Origin: a bacterium
GTDB lineage: Bacteria; Patescibacteriota; Minisyncoccia; UBA6257; Colwellbacteraceae
Length of the DNA stretch: 37,496 bases
Direction: 5' to 3'
NCBI GenBank assembly: GCA_029548485.1
Contig: JAKPNH010000009.1
Span: forward strand, 1-37,496
Each line of letters starts with the position of its first letter. Position 1 is the stretch's first letter. Both the position numbers and the translations under genes were made by a program. Under the pieces are notes generated by a model. The model ran no database searches. It saw nothing but the letters and a program-made list of their open reading frames with translations, and was not told where the DNA came from. Below, in pieces: positions 15,826 to 24,089 of this stretch.

Positions 15826-17334
15826 ATGAGCATCCTCATCAAAGGCGCGAACATCCTCGACGGCAACGGCAATCCGCCGCGAAAGGCGGACATTCTCGTT
15901 TTGAAAGACAAGATTTCGGCTATCGGAGACTTCCGCGGGTTGAGGCCCGCGGAAACGGTAATCGACGGCCTGGGGTCTTATGTCGCACCCGGATTCATAG
16001 ACGTCGACACGGATTCCGACCACTATCTCACGCTTTTTTCGAACCCCGGCCAGCAAGACTTCCTAAAACAAGGGGTGACCACCATTTTCGGAGGCATGTG
16101 TGGCTATTCGCTCGCTCCGCTCGTCTACGGTTCCATGGAATCGGTGCGTGAATGGTCCGAAAGCGAGCGCCTGAACGTCGATTGGCGGACGACCGGGGAA
16201 TTTCTGTCTAGCTTGAAGCGCATGGATCTCGGCGTCAATTTCGGAACGCTTTCGGGGCATCTCACTATGCGCCAAGATATCACGAAGAAACCGCGGGCCT
16301 TGAGCGAAAAAGAAACGAAGATCATCGGAACACTCCTCAAACAAAGCCTCGAAGGCGGGTCTTTCGGTCTGTCGTCGAGTCTCGGGTATGCTCCGGGAAA
16401 AGACATCGAAAACGAAGAGATCATCGAACTATTGAAAATCGTCAAAGCCGGGAACGGAGTCTATTCGACCCATCTCCGGGATTACGGGGAAGACCTTTTG
16501 AAGTCCGTCGAAGAGAGCGTGGCCGCGGCCGTTCAAAGCGGAGTCTCGACCATCATCAATCATTTCGAACCTTATTTCGCCTCCGCCAAAAAATACGAAA
16601 AGGCACTGAAGATGATCGGAGAAAACATCGCCGCCGCCGACATCTATTTCGACATCTTTCCCTTTAACACCTCGGTAGTTCTTTTGAGCGATCTTCTTCC
16701 GAAGCGCCTTTTTTCCGAAAACGCGGACGAGGCCTTGGCCAAATTGGAAAAGCCCGGATACGTCAAGCAAATCCAAAGTTTCTGGGACAAATCCGGAATC
16801 GATCCGAGTACGATGATCGTCGCCGGAGCTCCCAAAAACGACTACGTCGTCGGAAAAACCGTTTTGGATTTCGCCGAAAACAGGGGATTGGATCTTCGCG
16901 AGGGGGTCTTCGAGCTGATGCGGCTCACCCGGATGCGCGGATCGGTGAGCGTCAAGAACATCGACGAAAACCTGATCGAAAAAGGACTGCTCCACAGCCA
17001 ATCGTTAATCGCTTCGAACTCGACGAGCTTCGATCCTTCGGAAAAATTCGTCCATGAGCGCTCAAAGAGCACCTTCACCAAATATCTGGAGATCGCGACC
17101 AGAACCCTTTCGATCGAAGACGCTGTCAAAAAAATCACTTCGGTGCCGTCGAGAATCTTCAATCTGAAAAACAGGGGAACGATCAAAGAGGGAAACATCG
17201 CCGATTTGGTTTTGATCCGCGACAATAAAATCAAGGACGTCGTCGTTTCCGGAAAAGTCGCCCTCCGGAGCGGAGAAATAGAAAATTCCGCTTCCGGTCA
17301 AGTCATAAAACACGATGCTAAGAAAAAACGCTGA
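15826..17334 (+). CDS. N-acyl-D-amino-acid deacylase-like amidohydrolase, altered metal site
   Basis: 502 residues with the D-aminoacylase layout: a small beta domain, then a TIM barrel from 'VAPGFID'. Family landmarks are present: 'MCGYSLAPL' (Cys92), 'SGHLTMR', 'SFGLSSSLGYAPG', 'HLRDYGED' (His216), 'INHFEP' (His246) and the C-terminal 'IKEGNIADLVLI'. But the first metal motif, normally His-x-His after 'GFID', reads Asp61-Thr-Asp63, and the late 'SDG' aspartate is Asn398 ('ASNSTSF'). Activity is therefore doubtful or changed. Enzymes of this family free D-amino acids from N-acyl forms, which fits the murein-gene setting. It has its own promoter and overlaps ftsW by 20 nt. Confidence 0.82.
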   Translation: MSILIKGANILDGNGNPPRKADILVLKDKISAIGDFRGLRPAETVIDGLGSYVAPGFIDVDTDSDHYLTLFSNPGQQDFLKQGVTTIFGGMCGYSLAPLVYGSMESVREWSESERLNVDWRTTGEFLSSLKRMDLGVNFGTLSGHLTMRQDITKKPRALSEKETKIIGTLLKQSLEGGSFGLSSSLGYAPGKDIENEEIIELLKIVKAGNGVYSTHLRDYGEDLLKSVEESVAAAVQSGVSTIINHFEPYFASAKKYEKALKMIGENIAAADIYFDIFPFNTSVVLLSDLLPKRLFSENADEALAKLEKPGYVKQIQSFWDKSGIDPSTMIVAGAPKNDYVVGKTVLDFAENRGLDLREGVFELMRLTRMRGSVSVKNIDENLIEKGLLHSQSLIASNSTSFDPSEKFVHERSKSTFTKYLEIATRTLSIEDAVKKITSVPSRIFNLKNRGTIKEGNIADLVLIRDNKIKDVVVSGKVALRSGEIENSASGQVIKHDAKKKR

Positions 17335-18406
17335 CACCATCATCCTCGGAATCGCCATTCTGCTGATCGTCATCGGCTTTGCCGTGCTCGGGAGCGCTTC
17401 TTCGCCCTGGGGCAAGAAGCAATTCCACGATCCGAATTATTTCGTCGAACGCCAGCTTCTTTTTTGCCTGACCACGGGGCTTTTCGGGTTTTTGGCCGGC
17501 ATGTTCACCCCTCCGAAATTCATCAGGAAAATATCTCTCGCCGCTTTGATTTTGAACATCTGCCTTCTCGTCCTCGTATTCACGCCTTTCGGAGTGCAGG
17601 ACAAGACTTCTTCGAGGTGGCTCGAGATCAAAGGCGTTTCCATCCAGCCGTCGGAGCTGCTCAAGATCACTTTCATCATCTATATCTCTTCCTGGCTCGC
17701 GTCGGCGAAACGCGACCGAAAAACAGACGTCTGGGAGGGGTTTTTGCCTTTTCTTCTCATTTCCGGGCTGGTCGGGTTCTTGCTCGTCATTCAGCCGGCG
17801 ACGAGCATCGTCCTTATTTTGATGGCGGCCACTTTGATCGTTTATTTCGTGAGCGGCGCCAAGCTCTCTTTTATCGCAGCCATCACCATGCTCGCTCTTA
17901 TCGCCTTCGGGCTTCTGATCGCCTTCACGCCTTACCGGCTCGCGCGCTTCGTCACTTTTTTCAACAAAGACGCCGATCCCCTCGGAGCCTCGTTCCAGGT
18001 GAATCAGGCGATGATCGCCATCGGCTCGGGTCGGATCTTCGGAGTCGGCTACGGCAATTCGACCTCTAAGATCATCGGCTTGCCCGAACCGATCAGCGAT
18101 TCCATTTTCGCCATCGCCGCCGAAGAATTCGGATTCGTCGGCGTTATTTTCTTCATTCTGCTTTTCTTCGTCCTGACGCTCGCCGGATTTTTCGGGAGCC
18201 TGGAGACCAAAACCAAGTTCGGGAAATTCGCCATGATCGGCTTTTCTTCGATCATCGGCATCCAGGCTTTCGTCAACATGGCCGCCATTTCGGGAATGAT
18301 CCCTTTGACCGGGACCCCGCTTCCGTTTATAAGTTATGGGGGGACGAGCCTTACGGTTTTCATGACCATGCTCGGATTGATGGTTAATTTTTATAGAAAT
18401 GCGTAA
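17315..18406 (+). CDS. ftsW: FtsW/RodA/SpoVE family SEDS glycosyltransferase
   Basis: 363 residues, about ten TM helices. SEDS proteins polymerise glycan strands from lipid II together with a class B PBP. Motifs: 'SSRWLEIKGVSIQPSELLKI', 'IQPATSIVLI' (the Asp of the usual 'QPDLGT' is Ala here, 'QPATS'), 'GVGYGNSTSKIIGLPEPISDSIFAI' (in pieces) and 'FISYGGTSL'. Its position just before murG favours FtsW over RodA, but this cannot be proven here. It overlaps the preceding gene by 20 nt and murG by 8 nt. Confidence 0.9.
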   Translation: MLRKNADTIILGIAILLIVIGFAVLGSASSPWGKKQFHDPNYFVERQLLFCLTTGLFGFLAGMFTPPKFIRKISLAALILNICLLVLVFTPFGVQDKTSSRWLEIKGVSIQPSELLKITFIIYISSWLASAKRDRKTDVWEGFLPFLLISGLVGFLLVIQPATSIVLILMAATLIVYFVSGAKLSFIAAITMLALIAFGLLIAFTPYRLARFVTFFNKDADPLGASFQVNQAMIAIGSGRIFGVGYGNSTSKIIGLPEPISDSIFAIAAEEFGFVGVIFFILLFFVLTLAGFFGSLETKTKFGKFAMIGFSSIIGIQAFVNMAAISGMIPLTGTPLPFISYGGTSLTVFMTMLGLMVNFYRNA

Positions 18407-19550
18407 ATTGAGAATCGCCTTTGCCGGAGGAGGAACCGGCGGACACATTTATCCGCTCGTGGCCGTGGCCACGGAAACGCAGATCCTCGCCGCGAACAAG
18501 CACCTGGAAATCGAGATGCGCTATTTCGGGTCTCCGAAACAATACCGGACGATCCTTGAGGAAAACGGCGTTTCCGTAAACTCGATCATGGAAAGCAAGA
18601 TCAGGCGGTATTTCGACTTAAGGAACCTGATCGACATCCCGAAATTCGGGCTGAGCCTGCTCCAGGCGATTTGGAAGCTTTATTGGTTCATGCCGGACGT
18701 CCTTTTCTCGAAAGGCGGACCCGGAGCCATGGCCGTCATCCTCGCCGCCGCTTTTTACAGAATCCCGATCTTCATCCACGAATCAGACAGCCGGCCGAGC
18801 CTGACCACTCTTTCTTCGACGAGATTCGCAGAAAAAATATTCGTCGCCTTCAAGGAATCGATCCCGTATTTTTCTCCGGCCGATTCCGAGAAAATCGTTT
18901 TTTCCGGCAATCCCTTGAGAAGGCAGCTTTTTATGAATCTGATGTCGCCGGACTCGACGCAGATCTTCCTCGGATTCGACAAGAACCTGCCGCTTGTAGT
19001 CGTCATGGGCGGATCGCAGGGCTCGACGAGGATCAACGACTTCGTTCTTTTGTCTTTGCCGCAGCTTGTCAAAAAATACCAGGTGCTCCACCAGACGGGC
19101 GAGGGGAATTATAACGACTACGAAACCGAAGTGGCGCCGATCTTGGGAAGCCTCTCCTACGAAGAACAGCAGCGCTACCGGTTCACTCCGTTTTTCAAGT
19201 CCGAAATGAAAGACGTCATGACCGCCGCCGACCTCATCGTTTCGAGGTCGGGCAGCGCCCTTTTCGAGATAGCCACTTTCGGCAAGCCGTCTTTGCTCAT
19301 TCCTCTTCCAGAAGCGGCCGCTGACCATCAAACGGAAAACGCCAAAGTCTACGCCTCGGCCGGCGCCTGCGACGTCATGGAAGAAAAGGATTTTTCGGTC
19401 GAAACGTTCGTCTCCAAAATCGAAAATATCCTAGAAAATCCGGGTCTCCGCGAGAAAATGGCGGCCCAGGCCAGGGCTTTCGGAAAACGGGACGCGGCTT
19501 TGATTATCGGCCAGGAAATAGTAAGATTAGCGGGCAATGATCAGGGTTAG
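18399..19550 (+). CDS. murG: UDP-GlcNAc:lipid I N-acetylglucosaminyltransferase
   Basis: 383 residues, GT28 family, a peripheral protein on the inner membrane face that turns lipid I into lipid II. The N-terminal loop 'GGGTGGHIYPLVAVA', the second-domain 'VMGGSQGSTRIND' and the UDP-GlcNAc site 'SRSGSALFEIATFGKPSLLIPLPEAAADHQTENA' (in pieces) are all intact. Two insertions relative to E. coli MurG make it slightly longer. It overlaps ftsW by 8 nt and gltX by 14 nt, so the block is probably read as one message. Confidence 0.96.
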   Translation: MRKLRIAFAGGGTGGHIYPLVAVATETQILAANKHLEIEMRYFGSPKQYRTILEENGVSVNSIMESKIRRYFDLRNLIDIPKFGLSLLQAIWKLYWFMPDVLFSKGGPGAMAVILAAAFYRIPIFIHESDSRPSLTTLSSTRFAEKIFVAFKESIPYFSPADSEKIVFSGNPLRRQLFMNLMSPDSTQIFLGFDKNLPLVVVMGGSQGSTRINDFVLLSLPQLVKKYQVLHQTGEGNYNDYETEVAPILGSLSYEEQQRYRFTPFFKSEMKDVMTAADLIVSRSGSALFEIATFGKPSLLIPLPEAAADHQTENAKVYASAGACDVMEEKDFSVETFVSKIENILENPGLREKMAAQARAFGKRDAALIIGQEIVRLAGNDQG

Positions 19551-20928
19551 GATGGCCCCGAGCCCAACGGGGTATTTCCACATCGGCAGCGTCCGAACCA
19601 CCCTTTACAACTGGCTTTTCGCCAAAAAAAACAAAGGTGTTTTTGTCTTGCGCATAGAAGACACCGACAAGGAAAGGAATCGTAAGGAATTCGAGGAGGA
19701 TATCCTGAAAAATCTCGATATTCTCGATTTGAAACCGGACGAAATGTACCGGCAATCCGAACGGACTGATTTTTACACCAATCACCTGAAAAAACTGATC
19801 GAGGAAGACAAGGCTTATTATTGCTTTTGTACCAAAGAGGAATTGGAAAAGGAGAGAAAGGTGATGGAAGAAAAAGGCATGGCGCCGAAATACGGTGGCA
19901 AATGCGCTTCGATCGACAAGAAGGAAGCGGAAAAGAGAGTGGAGTCCGGAGAAGCTTACGTCATCCGGCTGCGGGTTCCGGAAGGAAAGATCGCTTTCAA
20001 GGACATGATCAGGGGAGAGGTGGAATTCGACGCCGGCTTGATGGGAGACGTGATCATCGCGAGGAATTTAGAAGAACCGCTCTACAATTTCAGCGTCGTC
20101 ATCGACGACATCCTCATGAAGATTTCCCACGTCATCAGGGGAGAGGAGCATTTGCCGAACACGCCGAAGCAATTGGTCATCTATAACGCCTTGAACGCCA
20201 ACCCTCCGCTTTTCGCCCATTTGCCGCTTCTTTTGAACAAAGACCGGAGCAAGATGTCTAAGCGCTACGGCGACGTGGCGGTCAAGGATTATCTCGAACG
20301 CGGCTATCTGCCGGAGGCTTTAATAAACTTCGTCGCCCTGCTCGGATGGCATCCGCAGGGAAACCAGGAAATCTTTTCCCGCGAAGAGCTGATAAACGAA
20401 TTCGACATCGAGAGGGTGCAGAAAGCCGGAGCCGTGTTCGACATCGAGAAATTGAACTGGATCAACCGTCAGTATATTGTCAATCTTCCGGAACAGGCCC
20501 TGACCGAGAAGATCAAGGAGCACATTCCGGAAGAATGGAAAATAAATCCGGCCATGGTCCGGGCGATCAAGCCGCGCTTGGACAAAATCGGAGACGCCAA
20601 AGAGCTTTTGGTGGTTTATTTCGAATTGCCCGAATACGAAAAAGAGCTTCTTTTCTGGAAAGGAGAAGACCGGAATACCAAAAGCATTCTTGAGAAATTG
20701 GCTGCGGGAATCAACGATATCGAAGACGGTAAATTCGATTTGGAAAACGTAACCGAGAAGATAACGGCTCTGGTGCCGGACGACAAAAAGGGGGATTATC
20801 TTTGGCCGCTTCGCGTCAGCCTTTCCGGCTCCAAAACCAGCCCCACGCCGTTCGAGCTTCTGGCCGGACTCGGGAAAGAGGAATCTTTGAGAAGAATCAG
20901 GATCGCCATCGGAAAATTGAACGAATAA
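19537..20928 (+). CDS. gltX: Glutamyl-tRNA synthetase
   Basis: 463 residues, class I synthetase. The HIGH motif appears as 'HIGS' in 'PSPTGYFHIGSVRTTLYN', the zinc-type insert has 'CFCTKEEL' and 'GGKC', and the second signature is 'SKMSKRYG'. No GlnRS is seen, and two tRNA-Gln genes are present, so this enzyme may be non-discriminating, with Glu-tRNA-Gln amidated by GatCAB elsewhere. That is an inference from what is usual in bacteria lacking GlnRS. Residues about 300-463 form the anticodon-binding helices. It overlaps murG by 14 nt; the M23 gene starts 7 nt later. Confidence 0.96.
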   Translation: MIRVRMAPSPTGYFHIGSVRTTLYNWLFAKKNKGVFVLRIEDTDKERNRKEFEEDILKNLDILDLKPDEMYRQSERTDFYTNHLKKLIEEDKAYYCFCTKEELEKERKVMEEKGMAPKYGGKCASIDKKEAEKRVESGEAYVIRLRVPEGKIAFKDMIRGEVEFDAGLMGDVIIARNLEEPLYNFSVVIDDILMKISHVIRGEEHLPNTPKQLVIYNALNANPPLFAHLPLLLNKDRSKMSKRYGDVAVKDYLERGYLPEALINFVALLGWHPQGNQEIFSREELINEFDIERVQKAGAVFDIEKLNWINRQYIVNLPEQALTEKIKEHIPEEWKINPAMVRAIKPRLDKIGDAKELLVVYFELPEYEKELLFWKGEDRNTKSILEKLAAGINDIEDGKFDLENVTEKITALVPDDKKGDYLWPLRVSLSGSKTSPTPFELLAGLGKEESLRRIRIAIGKLNE

Positions 20929-20935
20929 TCGACTC

Positions 20936-22168
20936 ATGAAACATTTCAAGACAATTCTCGCGTTATTCGTATTGATTTCTTGCTTCGGTTATTCCGTAAA
21001 CGCCAAAACGTCTTCCGAGCTCCAAACGGAGATCGATTCCAAGACCAAAGAGCTTCAAGACGTCCAGAAAGAAATCAGCGACGCTCAGGCCCAAATGGCC
21101 GTTATTTCCAAGCAAAGTCAAAGCTTGGACAAGGAGTTGAAAACCACGGAAAACACCTTGAACCAGCTGAATCTAAGCATCAAATCGAGCACCTTGAATA
21201 TCCAGAAGCTCAATTTGGAAATCGAAGGCTTGAACAGCCGGATCGGCGGAATCGGCGTCGATATCGAAGCCAAGAAAAAGGCGATCGGACTCATTCTCGC
21301 CGAGATCCAAAAAAACGACAACGAAGGAGTCTTACAGACTTTCTTGAAATCCATGAGCCTCGCTGACAGCCTGCTCGAGATGCAAAGCCTGACGAATCTG
21401 CAGGAGAATCTTTCGGTGGAAATCTCCTCTTTGGACAAACTGTCGACCGATCTCGAAAACAACGTCAGGCAAACGGCCGAGAAAAAGCGTTCCATCCAGG
21501 CGGAAAACGTGAACTTGGTCAATAAGAAGGCCATCATCGAAGACGAAAAGAAATACCAAAAAGAACTCCTCGCCCAATCGAAAAACCAGGAGAAAATATA
21601 CCAGGAGAACCTCGACAAACTCATGGAGAAACGCGATGAGATCCTGTCCGAAAGGGAAAAGATCGAACAAGAACTCAAAGCCAAGCTGGATCCGTCGGCC
21701 GTACCCGCTTCGCAGTCCGGCGTTCTGGCCAAACCTTGTCTCGGGCCGATCGTCCAGCAATACGGACGCACCGCTTTCGCCTTGAAGGCTTATTCGAACC
21801 AATTCCACAACGGACTCGATTTCGATTTGAACGTCGGCGATCCGATATTCTCGGCCGAAGACGGAAAAGTGGTCGCCGTCGGAAACTTGGACCTTTACTG
21901 CCCCAAGCAATCATACGGCCGCTTCATCGTCATCACCCACAACAACAACCTGACCACGCTTTACGGACACTTGTCTCGCATTATCGTCAATTCCGGTGAT
22001 ATAGTGGAAAGAGGGCAGCTTATCGGGTACGCTGGGAATACCGGGTATTCGACCGGACCGCATTTGCATTTTACCGTGTACGCTTCGAGCAGCTTCTACA
22101 TGGGGTCGAGCAAATCTTGCGGCGTTTCTCCTTACGGCGCCAATCTCAACCCGAACGATTATCTTTGA
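20936..22168 (+). CDS. Secreted M23 (LytM-type) endopeptidase with coiled coil
   Basis: 410 residues, EnvC-like plan. The signal peptide 'FKTILALFVLISCFGYSVNA' is followed by a long coiled coil (about 28-245, rich in Lys/Glu/Gln heptads) and a C-terminal LytM domain. Zinc ligands are visible in 'HNGLDFD' (His, Asp) and 'HLHF', with 'YGHLSRI' and 'GYAGNTGYSTGPHLHF' as family landmarks, so the hydrolase looks active. It probably cuts peptide cross-links during division, possibly under FtsEX control as for EnvC and PcsB; FtsEX is not in the window. The stop overlaps the start of a 47-residue ORF (TGATG). Confidence 0.92.
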   Translation: MKHFKTILALFVLISCFGYSVNAKTSSELQTEIDSKTKELQDVQKEISDAQAQMAVISKQSQSLDKELKTTENTLNQLNLSIKSSTLNIQKLNLEIEGLNSRIGGIGVDIEAKKKAIGLILAEIQKNDNEGVLQTFLKSMSLADSLLEMQSLTNLQENLSVEISSLDKLSTDLENNVRQTAEKKRSIQAENVNLVNKKAIIEDEKKYQKELLAQSKNQEKIYQENLDKLMEKRDEILSEREKIEQELKAKLDPSAVPASQSGVLAKPCLGPIVQQYGRTAFALKAYSNQFHNGLDFDLNVGDPIFSAEDGKVVAVGNLDLYCPKQSYGRFIVITHNNNLTTLYGHLSRIIVNSGDIVERGQLIGYAGNTGYSTGPHLHFTVYASSSFYMGSSKSCGVSPYGANLNPNDYL

Positions 22169-22311
22169 TGGAATACTTCGAACAAGTCTGGAATCTCATA
22201 AAGTCCGCCGGGCCGCTATTCGTCTCGCTCGCGCAAGTGATCGGCAAGGTGCTGGTGCTCACTTTGGATTTTATAACCAAGATCATCCGCGACGGATTGA
22301 GCCGGCTTTAA
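22168..22311 (+). CDS. Small amphipathic/membrane protein (47 aa)
   Basis: The ATG overlaps the M23 stop codon by one base, a classic coupled start. The product 'MEYFEQVWNLIKSAGPLF' continues as 'VSLAQVIGKVLVLTLDFI' and a short basic tail 'TKIIRDGLSRL', one long hydrophobic or amphipathic helix with no charged residue in its core. I associate similar short ORFs with CPR peptidase operons but cannot name a family. It may help localise the M23 hydrolase at the membrane. A terminator follows 42 nt later. Confidence 0.65.
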   Translation: MEYFEQVWNLIKSAGPLFVSLAQVIGKVLVLTLDFITKIIRDGLSRL

Positions 22312-22353
22312 GCTGGATCTGCGTCTCGGCGGGAATTTTGTTGTTTATCGGCG

Positions 22354-22374
22354 CGGCTCGAAAGAGCCGTTTTT
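22354..22374 (+). terminator. Terminator of the scpA-to-M23 block
   Basis: Stem CGGCTC/GAGCCG (22354-22359 with 22364-22369), GAAA tetraloop, then five T's. It closes the long envelope operon. Confidence 0.85.
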
Positions 22375-22406
22375 GTTTGCCGACGATATCCCTTGCAGCA
22401 ATAGTG

Positions 22407-22412
22407 TATAAT
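22407..22412 (+). promoter_or_regulatory. -10 element of the membrane glycosyltransferase gene
   Basis: TATAAT 11 nt before the ATG at 22424, which leaves a leader of only about 4 nt. No matching -35 is seen. Confidence 0.5.
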
Positions 22413-22423
22413 TTATTTATCCA

Positions 22424-24088
22424 ATGATATTCAATAACGGAGCTCTTGTTTTTTACGCTGCCGCTATTTTTATTGCCGCTTTCGCGTCGCTCTCTTCTCT
22501 TATTCCCGACAAACTAGGAAAGCGGATCAGAATCGATTCCTGGTGGAAAAAAGCGGGAATCTTGTTTGCGATATTCTTGCTCTTGCTCTTTTTTTCCAAT
22601 ATCTTGGGGCAGAAAACCGGATTTTATCCGATTGACGAGGAGTGGGAAGAGGTTTATTTCGCGAAACAATTGATTAGCCCCGCCGGAGACGACATCATCG
22701 GCCATATGCGCCACGGGTTCTTCTTTCCGGCGGCGCTCACCTTCGGAAACGTTGTTTTCGGAAGAATAAACGGTCCGGCGGCCATGAACGCTTTTTTCCT
22801 CATATCGGCCGTTGCCCTTACGGGAATACTCGGCGCCAAATTATCCGGTAAAACATGGCCGGGCATCGTCGCTTCGCTGCTTTTGGTTTTAAATCCGGCC
22901 TGGCTTTACGGCACGGCGATATTTTCCGGATACCCGTCCATCATGTCTTTCAGCCTTGCCGGATTCGCACTATTCTCGGTTTTGTCCGTAAAAAAGAAAA
23001 AGCTTATCGATTATCTCGGAATGATCGCTTTCGCCGGAATGGCCTTCGCGGCCAAAATAGAATACGGCGTTCTCTTTGCCGTCGTCGGGGTCGCGATTTT
23101 AATGGGATTCGAAAGAAAAGAATGGAAAAAGTCCTTGTTGGTCGCGACCATGGCTTTGATTTTCGCTCTTATTCCGGCGGCAAGCATCGCAAACACGAAA
23201 GAAGGCGATCAGTTTTGCGGCTCCGAAGCTCAAGTCGGGCTGGTGAGCGAAAAAATAGAGAAAGCGATTGACTCTTCGATCGTCGTGCCTTTCGAGCGGA
23301 TGGTGAAAGCGATAGGAGGTTGGAGATTCTCAATTGCTTACACTCTGGACGATATTCCGCGGGTCATCGATTATTGGACGCGAAAAGAGCTTCTTCCGCT
23401 TTCTCTGATCGCTGTTTTGGGAATAGTTTTCGGCATCTTTAAGAAAGATAAAGGGATCCTTATCGCTACTTTCGCTTTCTTAGCGACAATGCTTGTTTAC
23501 ATGACTGACTGCGCCAATTACGTGCAACGTTTTGCCATTCCCAATATCACGATTGCCGCGGCGATCGCGGGAACAGCCATCCGCAACATTCCCGCGGAAA
23601 TCATGATTAAAAGAAAAAGGAATAAAAGAACAAAAGCGAATGAATTCGATCTCGGGAGCGTGGCCGCGATTATCGTCGGAATAACGCTTCTTTTCTATAT
23701 TCCGGAATTTATCGGCCAACTAAGATATCCGAGATTTGGGAAAATAACATCGCAAGATATGTCGCGGATTTTATCCGATATTCCGGATACGGCAAATATT
23801 GTGATGATAAGTCAACATAACGAAATGATGCAGCTCATGTCACTTGAAAACAGGAATATCAAGTTTGTTTCTTTGAACGATACGTTCGATAGAATCGATA
23901 AGTCCGACGGATCAAGCATCTGTTCTCCGGAAATGAATCTCTGCGGAGAGAACTCGTATTTCATATACACCGAAACCTGCGATATCTTCGAACAAACCAA
24001 GAAAATTTGCGATACCGTCAGCGGTTTCGGCGAAAAAATATTTTCTTTCGATACAATAGGAGTCTCTGTATACAGGTTTAAAGATTAA
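22424..24088 (+). CDS. Multi-pass membrane glycosyltransferase (GT39/ArnT-like fold)
   Basis: 554 residues with about 11-12 TM helices and a C-terminal soluble domain (about 455-554). Early in the chain, after the first helices, 'YPIDEEWEEVYFAKQLI' supplies an acidic pair in the first external loop, the place of the catalytic acids in PMT/ArnT-type GT-C enzymes. 'GHMRHGFFFPAALTFGNVVFG' matches the next conserved section. Such enzymes move sugars from polyprenyl phosphate onto lipids or proteins outside the membrane. The immediate neighbours (radical SAM, then a DPM1-like GT2) fit a glycan pathway. The family call is structural analogy; the substrate is unknown. Confidence 0.65.
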   Translation: MIFNNGALVFYAAAIFIAAFASLSSLIPDKLGKRIRIDSWWKKAGILFAIFLLLLFFSNILGQKTGFYPIDEEWEEVYFAKQLISPAGDDIIGHMRHGFFFPAALTFGNVVFGRINGPAAMNAFFLISAVALTGILGAKLSGKTWPGIVASLLLVLNPAWLYGTAIFSGYPSIMSFSLAGFALFSVLSVKKKKLIDYLGMIAFAGMAFAAKIEYGVLFAVVGVAILMGFERKEWKKSLLVATMALIFALIPAASIANTKEGDQFCGSEAQVGLVSEKIEKAIDSSIVVPFERMVKAIGGWRFSIAYTLDDIPRVIDYWTRKELLPLSLIAVLGIVFGIFKKDKGILIATFAFLATMLVYMTDCANYVQRFAIPNITIAAAIAGTAIRNIPAEIMIKRKRNKRTKANEFDLGSVAAIIVGITLLFYIPEFIGQLRYPRFGKITSQDMSRILSDIPDTANIVMISQHNEMMQLMSLENRNIKFVSLNDTFDRIDKSDGSSICSPEMNLCGENSYFIYTETCDIFEQTKKICDTVSGFGEKIFSFDTIGVSVYRFKD

Positions 24089-24089
24089 A

